Shown here in pieces: positions 28,785-36,741 of a stretch of DNA of 64,000 nt (position 1 is the stretch's first letter; each line of letters starts with the position of its first letter). The stretch comes from Elioraea sp051860475 (lineage in GTDB: Bacteria; Pseudomonadota; Alphaproteobacteria; Acetobacterales; Acetobacteraceae): contig NZ_JBHYDW010000003.1 in assembly GCF_051860475.1 (NCBI RefSeq), positions 25,857-89,856 of the forward strand, written 5' to 3'. A program made the position numbers and the translations under genes. Below the pieces are notes generated by a model. That model did not search any database. It saw only the letters and a list, made by a program, of their open reading frames with translations, and was not told the DNA's origin.

Positions 28785-31613
28785 ATGCAGCCCGCCGATT
28801 TCATCGCCGCCTGGCGCACCCGCGACGGCACCGAACGCCAGCTCGCCCAGGCGCATTTCCGCGATCTCTGCGACCTGCTCGGCGTCGCTGCCCCGCCGGA
28901 CGGCGAGGGCTACGTGTTCGAGTACGGCCTCGGCAAGACCACCGGGGCGCGCGGCTGGGCGGATGTGTTCCGCCGCGGCTGTTTCGGCTGGGAATACAAG
29001 CGCCCCGGCGCCGACCTGACACCCGCCTACGCACAGCTTCAGCAATACGCCCCGGCGCTCGACAACCCGCCACTGCTGATCGTCTCGGACTGCCGGCGGA
29101 TCGAACTGCACACGAACTGGACCAACGCGGTGCACGAGGTGCACCGGTTCGGGCTGGAGGACCTCGCGGATGCCGCGCAGCGCGACCGGCTGAAGCGGGC
29201 CTGGACCGACCCCGACTTCTTCCGCCCCGGCCGCACCCGCGCGCAGGCGACCAAGGAGGCGGCGGACGCGTTTGCCGATCTGGCCGCACGGCTGGCGACG
29301 CAGGGCCATCCCGCGCCGGCGATCGCGCGCTTCATCGACCGGTGGGTGTTCTCGCTGTTCGCCGACGATATCGGCCTGCTGCCCGACGGACTGGTGCCGC
29401 GGATGCTCGCGGCCTCGGAGCGGTTCCCGGACCGGTTCGCGGAGAACTGCGCCAAGCTGTTCGCCGCGATGGCGCGGCCGGGCGGCGTGATCGATTTCGA
29501 GCCGGTGCCCTGGTTCAACGGCGACCTGTTCGCGGATGCCGAGGCGCTGCCGGTGGGGCGCGACGACATCCGCCTCTTGCGCGGGATCGCCGCGCTCGAC
29601 TGGTCGCAGATCGACCCCGCGATCTTCGGCACGCTGTTCGAGCATTTCCTGAACCCGGAGAAGCGGGGCCAGATCGGCGCCTACTACACCGATCCGCGCC
29701 AGATCATGCAGCTTGTGGAGCCGGTGGTGATCCGCCCGCTCGCGGCCGAGTGGCAGGCGGCGCGGGAGGAGATCGCCGCACTGCTCGGCAAGGCCGCGAA
29801 GGGGGCCGCGCGCACGCGGGCGGAGCGGCGGGCGGGCGAGGTGTTCGGCGCGTTCATGGAACGGCTGCGCGGCTACCGGGTGCTCGATCCGGCCTGCGGG
29901 TCGGGCAACTTCCTGTATCTGTCGTTGCAGGCGCTGAAGGATTTCGAGCGCATGGTGGGGATCGCGGCGGAGGCGCTGGGGCTTGCGCGTCCGCTCGCCT
30001 TCGCTGTGGGGCCGGAGAGCGTTCGGGGGATCGAGAAGGACCCGTATGCGGCGGAGCTCGCGCGCCTCGTCGTTTGGATCGGCGAGATCCAGTGGAACCG
30101 GCGCAACGGTTTTGATGTGGCGCGCGATCCCGTGCTGCGGCCGTTGCCGGGGATCGAATGCCGCGATGCGCTGCTGACGGCGGATGGGGGCGAGGCGTCG
30201 TGGCCGGCGGCGGAGGCGATTGTGGGGAATCCGCCGTTCCTGGGCGGACAGTTCATTCGCCGGGCGCTCGGCGACGCCGACTATGCGACGCTGCGCCGCG
30301 TGTTCGGCGACCGCATCGCGGGCTCGGCCGATCTTGTCACCTACTGGTTCGAGAAGGCGCGCGCCCAGATCGCGAGTGGCAAGGCGAAGCGTGCCGGGCT
30401 GGTCGCCACGAACAGCATCGGCGGGCAGGCGAGCCGGGGCGTGCTGGATCGCATCCGCGACAGCGGCCAGACGATCTTCGAAGCGTGGTCCGACGAGGAA
30501 TGGATCGTGGACAGCGCGGCGGTGCGCGTCTCGCTGATCTGCTTCGGTGAGCCGCCATCCGACGCGATCACACTGGACGGCAAACCGGTGACGGCGATCA
30601 ATGCCGATCTGTCCGGCGGCGGCGGCGATCTGACGCAGGCGCGTCCGCTGCGCGAGAACGCGGGGCGCTGCTTCCAGGGCTCGAAGAAGGTCGGGCCGTT
30701 CGAGGTGCCGGGTGAGCAGGCGCGGGACTGGCTGCACCTGCCGGCCAACCCGAACGGGAGGCCGAACGCGGATGTGCTGCGACCGTCCTGGATCGGCATC
30801 GATCTCGTGCGCCGCCCGCGCGACCTTTGGATCATCGACTTCTCCGGGCTGACAGCCGAGCAGGCCGCGCTCTACGAGGCGCCGTTCGCGCATGTGCTGC
30901 GGCACGTGAAGCCGTTGCGTGATCAGAATCGCGACCGGCAGCGGCGCGAACGATGGTGGCTTTTCGGGCGGAGCGGCGCCGACATGCGCGCGGCGATTGC
31001 GCCGCTCGCGCGCTTCATCGCCACGCCGGAGGTTGCGAAGCACCGCGTGTTCCGCTGGGTGCCGGCCCCGGTGCTGCCGGACTGTCAGTTGATGGTGACC
31101 GCCCGCGACGACGACACCACCTTCGGCATCCTGCACTCGCGCTTCCACGAAGCCTGGGCGCTGCGGCTCGGCACGTGGCTCGGCGTGGGCAACGACCCGC
31201 GCTACACCCCCACCACCACCTTCGAGACCTTCCCCCTCCCCGAGGGCCTCACCCCCGACCGTCCGCCCGACCCGTCCGACCCGCGCGCCGCCGCGATCGC
31301 CGCTGCCGCGCAACGGCTGGACGCGCTGCGCGAGGCCTGGCTCAACCCGCCCGATCTCGTCCGCCGCAAACCCGAGGTGGTGCCGGGCTTCCCCGACCGG
31401 CTGCTGCCCGTCTCGGCCGAGGCGGCGGCCGTGCTGAAGACCCGCACCCTGACGAATCTCTACAATGCCCGCCCGCAGTGGCTGGTCGATGCGCATGCGG
31501 CGCTCGATGCGGCGGTGGCGGCGGCCTATGGGTGGGACGCGGGTGTGGGCGAGGACGAGGCGCTGGCGCGGCTCCTGGACTTGAACCGGGCGCGGGCAGT
31601 GCCCTCACCCTGA
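28785..31613 (+). CDS. MmeI-like fused restriction endonuclease/adenine methyltransferase (type IIL/IIG)
   Basis: A 942-residue protein close to the length of MmeI. The N-terminal domain has D60-X9-E70-Y-K72 (WADVFRRGCFGWEYKRP), the PD-(D/E)XK nuclease spacing of MmeI. The methyltransferase core follows: a GQIGAYYTDP region near 300, SAM motif I DPACGSGNFL at 368-377 and catalytic NPPF at 482-485, typical for N6-adenine methylation. The C-terminal third should hold the target-recognition domain. One protein would thus cut and protect DNA. ATG 28785 is preferred; the frame opens 45 bases earlier inside the repeat. It is flanked by direct and palindromic repeats, and no other restriction gene is next to it. 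A methyltransferase-only reading is possible if the nuclease motif is inactive. Confidence 0.9.
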   Translation: MQPADFIAAWRTRDGTERQLAQAHFRDLCDLLGVAAPPDGEGYVFEYGLGKTTGARGWADVFRRGCFGWEYKRPGADLTPAYAQLQQYAPALDNPPLLIVSDCRRIELHTNWTNAVHEVHRFGLEDLADAAQRDRLKRAWTDPDFFRPGRTRAQATKEAADAFADLAARLATQGHPAPAIARFIDRWVFSLFADDIGLLPDGLVPRMLAASERFPDRFAENCAKLFAAMARPGGVIDFEPVPWFNGDLFADAEALPVGRDDIRLLRGIAALDWSQIDPAIFGTLFEHFLNPEKRGQIGAYYTDPRQIMQLVEPVVIRPLAAEWQAAREEIAALLGKAAKGAARTRAERRAGEVFGAFMERLRGYRVLDPACGSGNFLYLSLQALKDFERMVGIAAEALGLARPLAFAVGPESVRGIEKDPYAAELARLVVWIGEIQWNRRNGFDVARDPVLRPLPGIECRDALLTADGGEASWPAAEAIVGNPPFLGGQFIRRALGDADYATLRRVFGDRIAGSADLVTYWFEKARAQIASGKAKRAGLVATNSIGGQASRGVLDRIRDSGQTIFEAWSDEEWIVDSAAVRVSLICFGEPPSDAITLDGKPVTAINADLSGGGGDLTQARPLRENAGRCFQGSKKVGPFEVPGEQARDWLHLPANPNGRPNADVLRPSWIGIDLVRRPRDLWIIDFSGLTAEQAALYEAPFAHVLRHVKPLRDQNRDRQRRERWWLFGRSGADMRAAIAPLARFIATPEVAKHRVFRWVPAPVLPDCQLMVTARDDDTTFGILHSRFHEAWALRLGTWLGVGNDPRYTPTTTFETFPLPEGLTPDRPPDPSDPRAAAIAAAAQRLDALREAWLNPPDLVRRKPEVVPGFPDRLLPVSAEAAAVLKTRTLTNLYNARPQWLVDAHAALDAAVAAAYGWDAGVGEDEALARLLDLNRARAVPSP
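31559..31612 (+). repeat. Right copy of 54-bp direct repeat (native 3' end of the restriction-modification gene)
   Basis: These bases encode the C-terminal tail of the MmeI-like enzyme and run into the first palindromic repeat unit. The left copy is at 28386-28439, exactly 3173 bases upstream, with five mismatches. Confidence 0.85.
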
Positions 31614-31770
31614 CCTGGGTCCGAGCGCGGGAGAGGGAACCCGGCGGCAACGCTGCGTCCCTTCTCCCCCGGCCAGGGGGAGAAGGTCAGGATGAGGGGG
31701 CGGTTGGCGCGGGCCGCGGCGCCCTCGCCCCGACCCGGGTCCGGCGCGGGAGAGGGAACCCGGCGGCAAG
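31602..31770. repeat. Palindromic intergenic repeats downstream of the restriction-modification gene
   Basis: The segment starting CCCTCACCCTG at 31602 closely follows the second unit of the left array (28539-28656), including GGGTCCGAGCGCGGGAGAGG and GGGGGAGAAGGTCAGGATGA. It is followed by a partial second unit ending near 31770. The first bases overlap the gene's stop, so the repeat supplies its last codons. The strong hairpins may end transcription. Confidence 0.8.
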
Positions 31771-31967
31771 GTCGCGGCCTGACAGTTCGGTGAGCGGGGC
31801 GGGCCGCGTCCGGTTCTGGCGCAGGCGTGCGCTAGGCTGCGCGCCGTCCCGCCGCCGCCCCGCTTCGCCCGGCCCCGCGCGGGGCGGATAAAGCGATAAA
31901 GTCGTAAAGTGATAAAGTGACGCGCCGCTGGCGCGCCGCTCCATCCCCGGGTCCTCGTGAGGGTGCA
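31614..31967. other. 354-base gene-free region before the ABC-2 permease
   Basis: It consists of the palindromic repeats (to about 31770), a GC-rich stretch without recognisable signal, and the 8-bp tandem repeat at 31886-31917, followed by a GAGGG ribosome site for the permease. I see no coding sequence in it. Confidence 0.6.
31886..31917 (+). repeat. Four tandem 8-bp units around (N)GATAAAG
   Basis: Units read GGATAAAG, CGATAAAG, TCGTAAAG and TGATAAAG without gaps. The AT-rich run stands out in GC-rich surroundings and ends 50 bases before the permease ATG. Tandem short units can be regulator sites or slippage-prone spacers; nothing here shows which. Confidence 0.7.
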
Positions 31968-32765
31968 ATGACCGGCTCGCTCCGCCGCATCTGGGGGCTG
32001 ATCTACCGCCACCTCGCGCTCTACCGCCGCTCGTGGCCGCGGCTGGTGGAGCTCGCCTACTGGCCGGTCTTGCAGATGTGCATCTGGGGCTTCGTCACCG
32101 AGTTCATGGTGCGCCAGTCCGGCTGGGCGGCCGCCGCCTCGGGCGTGCTGATCGGCGCGGTGCTGCTGTGGGAGGTGTGCCTGCGCAGCCAGATGGGCTT
32201 CGCGATCTCGTTCCTCGAGGAGGTGTGGTCGCGCAACCTGGGCAACCTGTTCGTCTCGCCGATCCGGCCCTGGGAGCTGATCGGCGGGCTGATCGCAATG
32301 AGCGTGCTGCGCATGCTCGCCGGGATCGTGCCGGCGATCGTGCTCGCGTTCGTGCTCTACGCCTTCGACCTCCTGGCGATCGGCCCGGCGCTGCCGCTGT
32401 TCTTCGCCAACCTGATGGCGATGGGCTGGGCGGTGGCGCTGGCGGTGACGGCCATGATCCTGCGCTACGGCGCCGGCGCCGAGGCGCTCGCCTGGTCGGT
32501 GCTGTTCGGGCTCGCGCCCCTCTCGGCGGTGTTCTACCCGGTCGGCGTGCTGCCGCCCTGGCTCCAGCCCGTGGCCCTGGCGATTCCCGCGACCCACGTG
32601 TTCGAGGGCATGCGCGCGGCCCTGCTGGAGGGGCGGTTCGCCGGCGGAAACCTCGCCGCGGCGACGGCGTTGAACCTGGTGTGGCTCGGCGCCGCGGCGG
32701 GCCTGTTCACGGCCGTGTTCCGCACCGCGCGACGCAAGGGGCTGCTGCTGAACGTCGGCGAGTGA
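31968..32765 (+). CDS. ABC-2 type transporter permease
   Basis: A 265-residue membrane protein with about six hydrophobic segments. It has the ABC-2/NodJ-like order: SLRRIWGLIYRHLALYRRSW at the cytoplasmic start, then helices, and the signature PLSAVFYPVGVLPPWLQPVALAIPATHVFEGMRA (given here as one motif in two parts: PLSAVFYPVGVLPPWLQPVA and IPATHVFEGMR). Such permeases export polysaccharides or drugs together with a separate ATPase, usually the gene directly upstream. No ATPase is next to it; the restriction-modification island and repeats occupy that place. Confidence 0.9.
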   Translation: MTGSLRRIWGLIYRHLALYRRSWPRLVELAYWPVLQMCIWGFVTEFMVRQSGWAAAASGVLIGAVLLWEVCLRSQMGFAISFLEEVWSRNLGNLFVSPIRPWELIGGLIAMSVLRMLAGIVPAIVLAFVLYAFDLLAIGPALPLFFANLMAMGWAVALAVTAMILRYGAGAEALAWSVLFGLAPLSAVFYPVGVLPPWLQPVALAIPATHVFEGMRAALLEGRFAGGNLAAATALNLVWLGAAAGLFTAVFRTARRKGLLLNVGE

Positions 32766-32817
32766 GGGCGTGCTAGGCTTGCCGCCGATTCGCGCCACCC
32801 GGCAGAAGGAGGTTGGC

Positions 32818-33504
32818 ATGACGTGGTCTCTCACCCGGCGCGGGCTGGCGGTCGCCGCCGCGGCGCTGATGCTGCCCGCAGCCGCGGCCGCGCAGGCGGA
32901 CCAGCAGGCGCTGGTCGATCGCGCGACCCTGACGGTGAACGAACTCATGGGCGGCGAGCATGGCGTGGATGCGCGCACGGTGCTGCGTCGCGCGCGCGCG
33001 GTGATGGTGTTCCCGCGGGTGTTCCGCGGCGGCTTCATCCTCGGCGGCGAGGGTGGCTCGGGCGTGCTGGTCGCGCGCGACGGCGCCGGCAACTGGTCGA
33101 GCCCCGCGTTCTACGGCATGGGCGGGGGCAGCCTCGGGCTTCAGATCGGCGTGCAGGACAGCCAAGTGATGCTGTTCGTGATGAACGACCGCGCGCTGAA
33201 CGCGATCCTGCAGAGCCAGTTCAAGTTCGGCGCCGACGCGTCGGTCGCGGTCGCGCATCTCGGCGCCGGGATCGCTGGCGGCACCACGGCCGCACTGCGG
33301 GCCGACGTCGTGTCGGTCGCGAAGTCTCGCGGGCTCTATGCCGGGGTGTCGCTGGAGGGCTCGATCCTGGCGCGGCGCAACGAGGAGAACGCCGCCTATT
33401 ACGGCCGGCAGGTCAGCGCCGAGCAGATCGTGCTGACCATGGAGGTGCACAATCCGGGCTCGGACAACCTGCGCGCCGCGCTGATCCGCTGGAGCCAGGA
33501 GTAG
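32818..33504 (+). CDS. SYLF (Ysc84-type) lipid-binding domain protein, exported
   Basis: A 228-residue protein with a signal peptide (TRRGLAVAAAALMLPAAAAA, cut near residue 26) and one SYLF domain: RAVMVFPRVFRGGFILGGEGG, GSLGLQIGVQDSQVMLFVMN, and AKSRGLYAGVSLEGSILARR, each typical of the bacterial YSH/SYLF group. The eukaryotic domain binds phosphoinositides; bacterial members are periplasmic or outer-membrane proteins of unclear role. AAGGAGG precedes ATG 32818. It lies 52 bases after the permease. Confidence 0.92.
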   Translation: MTWSLTRRGLAVAAAALMLPAAAAAQADQQALVDRATLTVNELMGGEHGVDARTVLRRARAVMVFPRVFRGGFILGGEGGSGVLVARDGAGNWSSPAFYGMGGGSLGLQIGVQDSQVMLFVMNDRALNAILQSQFKFGADASVAVAHLGAGIAGGTTAALRADVVSVAKSRGLYAGVSLEGSILARRNEENAAYYGRQVSAEQIVLTMEVHNPGSDNLRAALIRWSQE

Positions 33505-33547
33505 CCTGGCTTCCCTCACCGTCCAGCGCGGCGTAGCGTCCTACGCC

Positions 33548-34048
33548 ATGCCGGACGCGCCCCCGTTCTGGGACACCAAGACGCTGGAGCAGCTCTCCCC
33601 GGCCGAGTGGGAGGCGCTGTGCGACGGCTGCGGCCGCTGCTGCCTGCACAAGCTGCGCGACCCGGATGACAGCGCACTCGCCTACACCGCGGTCGCCTGC
33701 CGGCTGCTCGATCTCGACCTCTGCCGCTGTACCGACTACCCCCGCCGCCATGCCCGCGTGCCGGACTGCGTGCGCCTGACGCCCGAGGAGGTACACCAGG
33801 CCGACTGGCTGCCGCCCACCTGCGCCTATCGCCTGCGCGCCGAGGGCAAGACGCTCGCATGGTGGCATCCGCTGGTATCGGGCGATCCGGAGACCGTCCA
33901 CCAGGCCGGGATTTCAGTGCGCGGGCGCGCCGTGTCCGAGCGGGTGGCAGGCGCGCTCGAGGATCATGTCGCGTCGTGGCCGCGGCGCTGGCCAAAGGGG
34001 GCGAAGGGCGCTAAGCCGCCGGCAAGCGAAGGGAGAACCCGCCCATGA
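33548..34048 (+). CDS. YcgN family cysteine cluster protein (UPF0260)
   Basis: A 166-residue protein with the cysteine cluster CDGCGRCC (Cys25, 28, 31, 32) followed by CRLLDLDLCRCTDYPRR, the YcgN/UPF0260 form expected to hold metal or an iron-sulfur centre. WLPPTCAYRLRAEGKTLAWW is the conserved second half. The function is unknown. Its stop overlaps the start of the DapA-family gene (ATGA). Confidence 0.93.
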   Translation: MPDAPPFWDTKTLEQLSPAEWEALCDGCGRCCLHKLRDPDDSALAYTAVACRLLDLDLCRCTDYPRRHARVPDCVRLTPEEVHQADWLPPTCAYRLRAEGKTLAWWHPLVSGDPETVHQAGISVRGRAVSERVAGALEDHVASWPRRWPKGAKGAKPPASEGRTRP

Positions 34049-34983
34049 CCATGCTCGACGAGGCGATCTATGGCGGCGTGAACGCCGCGGTGCTGACGCC
34101 GATGAAGGCCGATCTCTCGCCCGATGTCGCACTCATGGCGGAGCACTGCCGCTGGCTGCTCGCCAATGGCTGCGACGGGCTCGGCGTGCTCGGCACCACC
34201 GGCGAGGCGAACAGCTTCTCGGCCGCCGAGCGGATCGCGGTGATGGAGGGGCTGGTCCAGGCCGGCATCCCGGCGGCGAAGATGATGCCCGGGACGGGTT
34301 GCGCGTCCTTCACCGACAGCGTCGAACTGACCAGGAAGGCCAAGGCGCTGGGCTGCCCGGGCGTCCTGATGCTGCCGCCTTTCTACTACAAAAACCCGAG
34401 CGATGACGGGCTGTTCGCCTATTTCTCGGAGGTGATCCAGCGTGTCGGCGGCGGGATCAAGGTGTATCTCTACCACTTCCCCCAACAGTCGGCGGTGCCG
34501 TTCTCGCTCGACCTGATCGGCCGGCTGATCAAGGCCTTCCCGGGCACGATCAAGGGCGTGAAGGACAGCTCGGGCGACTACGCGAACATGAAGGCGATGA
34601 TCGACGCCTTCGCGAAGGATGGGTTCGAGGTCTACTCCGGCTCCGACGAGTTCCTGCTGCGGATTCTGCGCGAGGGCGGCGCCGGCTGCATCACCGCGGC
34701 CTCGAACGTGAACTGCTCGGCCGGCGGCCGCGTGGTCGCGGCCTTCCGCAAGGGCGACGCCGCCGCGGCCGAGGCCGCACAGACGGTGCTCACGGCCACG
34801 CGCCGGGTCTGCACCACCGTGCCGCTGATCGGGGGCCTGCGCGAGATCGTCGCCCGTGCGACCGGCAACGCGGCGTGGCGCACGATCCGACCGCCCAATG
34901 TGGCGCTGAAGGCCGAGCAGGTGGGTCCGTTCCTCGCCGCCTTCGACGCCACGGGGATCGGTGGGCTGAAACTCGCGGCCTGA
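34045..34983 (+). CDS. Dihydrodipicolinate synthase/N-acetylneuraminate lyase family aldolase
   Basis: A 312-residue class-I aldolase of the DapA/NanA group. Schiff-base Lys173 is in IKGVKDSSGD, the proton-relay Tyr143 in VYLYHFPQ, and LGTTGEANS is the GTTGE substrate loop. The long hydrophobic middle and LRILREGGAGCITAASN also agree. It is more like catabolic keto-acid lyases than lysine-pathway DapA, because PFYYKNPSDDGLFAYF and KYL YHFP-type loops occur in that group; this is an inference. The ATG overlaps the YcgN stop. It is the last gene before a promoter-rich leader. Confidence 0.92.
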   Translation: MTMLDEAIYGGVNAAVLTPMKADLSPDVALMAEHCRWLLANGCDGLGVLGTTGEANSFSAAERIAVMEGLVQAGIPAAKMMPGTGCASFTDSVELTRKAKALGCPGVLMLPPFYYKNPSDDGLFAYFSEVIQRVGGGIKVYLYHFPQQSAVPFSLDLIGRLIKAFPGTIKGVKDSSGDYANMKAMIDAFAKDGFEVYSGSDEFLLRILREGGAGCITAASNVNCSAGGRVVAAFRKGDAAAAEAAQTVLTATRRVCTTVPLIGGLREIVARATGNAAWRTIRPPNVALKAEQVGPFLAAFDATGIGGLKLAA

Positions 34984-35073
34984 CACGCTTGGGTGGCGCC
35001 CGCCACCCGCTTCCTCCACTGCCATGATCGCTCCGTGGCCCGGCCTGACGGGTCCGGCCGCAGACTTTTTCTG

Positions 35074-35103
35074 TTGACCATCGCAACGGTGTTTGTTTAC
35101 ATT
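35074..35103 (+). promoter_or_regulatory. Probable sigma-70-type promoter for the Bug receptor gene
   Basis: TTGACC at 35074-35079 and TACATT at 35098-35103 are 18 bases apart in an AT-rich patch that is unlike the surroundings. A weak CGGCC/GGCCG stem followed by CTTTTT at 35065-35071 may end the upstream operon. The predicted transcript start near 35110 puts the 40-bp palindrome in the leader. Confidence 0.45.
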
Positions 35104-35147
35104 TCATAAAAGTTTTGATACTGAAGGCGCGTCGGCTCTCGGGCGCG

Positions 35148-35187
35148 CCACGGTTTCTTCTGCCCAATTGGGGAGAAGAAACCGTGG
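35148..35187. repeat. 40-bp near-perfect palindrome in the leader of the Bug receptor gene
   Basis: The left arm CCACGGTTTCTTCT (35148-35161) is perfectly complementary to AGAAGAAACCGTGG (35174-35187); the inner CCCAATTGGG is itself a palindrome, and only one G/G pair breaks the symmetry. In RNA it gives a long hairpin with an AATT loop, 56 bases before the ATG. It may be a dimeric regulator site, an attenuator or a small mobile remnant. Confidence 0.85.
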
Positions 35188-35243
35188 CTGTGCGTCCGCG
35201 TTTCGGTCTCCAAATCATAATGAAGAAACGGAGGAACACGCCC

Positions 35244-36215
35244 ATGTCCAGGCACCCATTCCGCGTCGCCGTCGTCATCGGGCTATTCGCCGGCATCGCC
35301 GGCGCGGAGTCGGCCTCGGCGCAAGGGATGTCCACGGGACCAACCAGGTTGGTCCTCGGTTTCCCCGCCGGCAGCAACACCGACCTGCTCGGCCGCGTGC
35401 TGGCCGAAGCATTGCGCGAGCGCCTCGGCAGCACTGTCGAGGTCGAAAACCGGCCCGGCGCGGCTGGCGTCACCGCCCTCGAAGCGGTCGCGCGTGCATC
35501 GCCCGACGGCGGCACCATCGGCTTCGCGGCACCGACCCTCGTGACGCTCCGGCATGTGGTGAAGGACCTGACATTCGATCCACGCACCGACCTCACGCCG
35601 ATCAGCGTCTTTGCCGCAACGCCCGTTGTACTGACGTCCGCACCCGGCTTCCCGCCGCGCGATCTGGCGGCACTCCGCGAGAGCTTGAGGGCGGCGCCCG
35701 GCACGCGCTGCGGCACACCCGGCAAGGGCAGCTTCCTGCACCTTGCGACGGTGCTGCTGACGAACGCGATGGGTGTGGCATGCGAAGCGGTCCACTACGC
35801 GAACCTCACGCAGGCCTTCACCGATCTCCAGATGGGCACGATCCAGCTCTACATGAACCTGTTGCCGGCAGCTCTGCCGATGCTGCGCGACGGTCGCGCC
35901 CGCGGACTTGCCCTCGCCTCGTCCAGCCGGCACCCACTGGTGCCCGATGTGCCGGTCGCCGCTGAGACCATCCCGGGCTTCGAGTTGGTCGGCTGGTTCA
36001 CGCTGACCGCGCCGCGCGGGCTGCCGGAGGCCGTCGTCAGGCGGCTCGAAGGGGCCGCGGTTGCCGCTGCGCGCGACCCGACGGTGGTTGCGAAGCTGAA
36101 TGCGCTCGGCGCGGAAGCGGTCGGCCTGAACGCCGTCGAGTCCGCGGCGAAGCTGAAGGCAGAGGACGAGCGCTGGGGTCAGGTCGCACAGGGCCTCGGC
36201 CTCGCCGCGAACTGA
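35244..36215 (+). CDS. Tripartite tricarboxylate transporter receptor (Bug/TctC family)
   Basis: A 323-residue periplasmic binding protein. The signal peptide (MSRHPFRVAVVIGLFAGIAG, cut after ASA) is followed by the Bug pattern: LVLGFPAGSNTDLLGR, VENRPGAAGVTALEAVARA and YANLTQAFTDLQMGTIQLYM. The usual proximal PGGxxD loop reads PAGSNTD. Bug proteins capture carboxylates and often work with TctA/TctB, but no TctAB genes are nearby, so it may be an orphan receptor. GGAGG stands 9 bases before ATG 35244; an in-frame ATG at 35220 has no ribosome site. Confidence 0.9.
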   Translation: MSRHPFRVAVVIGLFAGIAGAESASAQGMSTGPTRLVLGFPAGSNTDLLGRVLAEALRERLGSTVEVENRPGAAGVTALEAVARASPDGGTIGFAAPTLVTLRHVVKDLTFDPRTDLTPISVFAATPVVLTSAPGFPPRDLAALRESLRAAPGTRCGTPGKGSFLHLATVLLTNAMGVACEAVHYANLTQAFTDLQMGTIQLYMNLLPAALPMLRDGRARGLALASSSRHPLVPDVPVAAETIPGFELVGWFTLTAPRGLPEAVVRRLEGAAVAAARDPTVVAKLNALGAEAVGLNAVESAAKLKAEDERWGQVAQGLGLAAN

Positions 36216-36313
36216 CATCGGCGTCGACCGACCAGCGCGGCCGGCCGCAGCCCGCGCAGGCCGGTGGCACGCCCGGCGCAGCACCTCAGGCCCGCAGTCG
36301 GCGGCCGAGCAGC

Positions 36314-36649
36314 TCACGCCCCGCCCTTTACGCCCGCCGAGAACAGATTCAGCACCAGCACGCCGGCGAGGATCAGCCCGATCCCGATCAGCGCCGGCGC
36401 GTCGAGCGCCTGGCGGAACACCAGCCAGCCGATCAACGCGATGCCGACGATCCCGACTCCCGACCAGATCGCGTAGGCCACACCCACCGGGATCGTGCGC
36501 AGAGCAAGCGAGAGTGCGTAGAACGCGAGCGCATAGCCCGCGATCACCAGCAGGCTCGGCCAGAGCCGGGTGAAGCCGTCGGAGGACTTCAACGCTGCGG
36601 TGGCAATCACCTCGCAGACGATCGCGACGGCAAGGGCGAGCTGGGGCAT
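36314..36649 (-). CDS. Small multidrug resistance (SMR) family transporter
   Basis: A 111-residue protein with four membrane helices. The essential Glu13 lies in VCEVIATAALK, as in EmrE Glu14, and AYALAFYALSLALRTIPVGVAYAIWSG carries the family helix 2-3 region. SMR dimers swap protons for toxic cations or, in the SugE/Gdx branch, guanidinium. The key residues here (AIWSGVGIVG) fit the EmrE/QacE side better, with moderate certainty. It diverges from the zinc operon; 92 bases separate its ATG from the predicted zinc-operon start. Confidence 0.92.
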   Translation of the reverse strand: MPQLALAVAIVCEVIATAALKSSDGFTRLWPSLLVIAGYALAFYALSLALRTIPVGVAYAIWSGVGIVGIALIGWLVFRQALDAPALIGIGLILAGVLVLNLFSAGVKGGA

Positions 36650-36705
36650 GGCGCATCCGGATGGTCGGGGAGCGCCAGCATCGCACGGCGCCGCCGAGTC
36701 CCGGG

Positions 36706-36740
36706 TTGGCGGCGCCGAATTTGTCATGTTATACAGTAAC
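36706..36740 (+). promoter_or_regulatory. Promoter with overlapping Zur-like box for the zinc importer
   Basis: TTGGCG (36706-36711) and TATACA (36730-36735) are 18 bases apart. The dyad GTTATACAGTAAC (36728-36740) covers the -10 element and has the form of alphaproteobacterial Zur boxes (GTTATANNRTAAC). Zur with zinc would block the promoter. The predicted start at about 36742 falls on the first base of a small reading frame, i.e. a leaderless message. Confidence 0.65.
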
Positions 36741-36741
36741 T

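Noticed and set aside
28623..31496. A 957-codon open frame on the minus strand opposite the restriction-modification gene
   Set aside because: The plus strand has methyltransferase motifs I and IV and the nuclease triad; the minus frame is Arg/Glu-rich with no motif and begins and ends arbitrarily.
34045..34983. Assigning the DapA-family gene as lysine-pathway dapA
   Set aside because: The context has no lysine genes, and the fold is shared with many catabolic aldolases; family level only.
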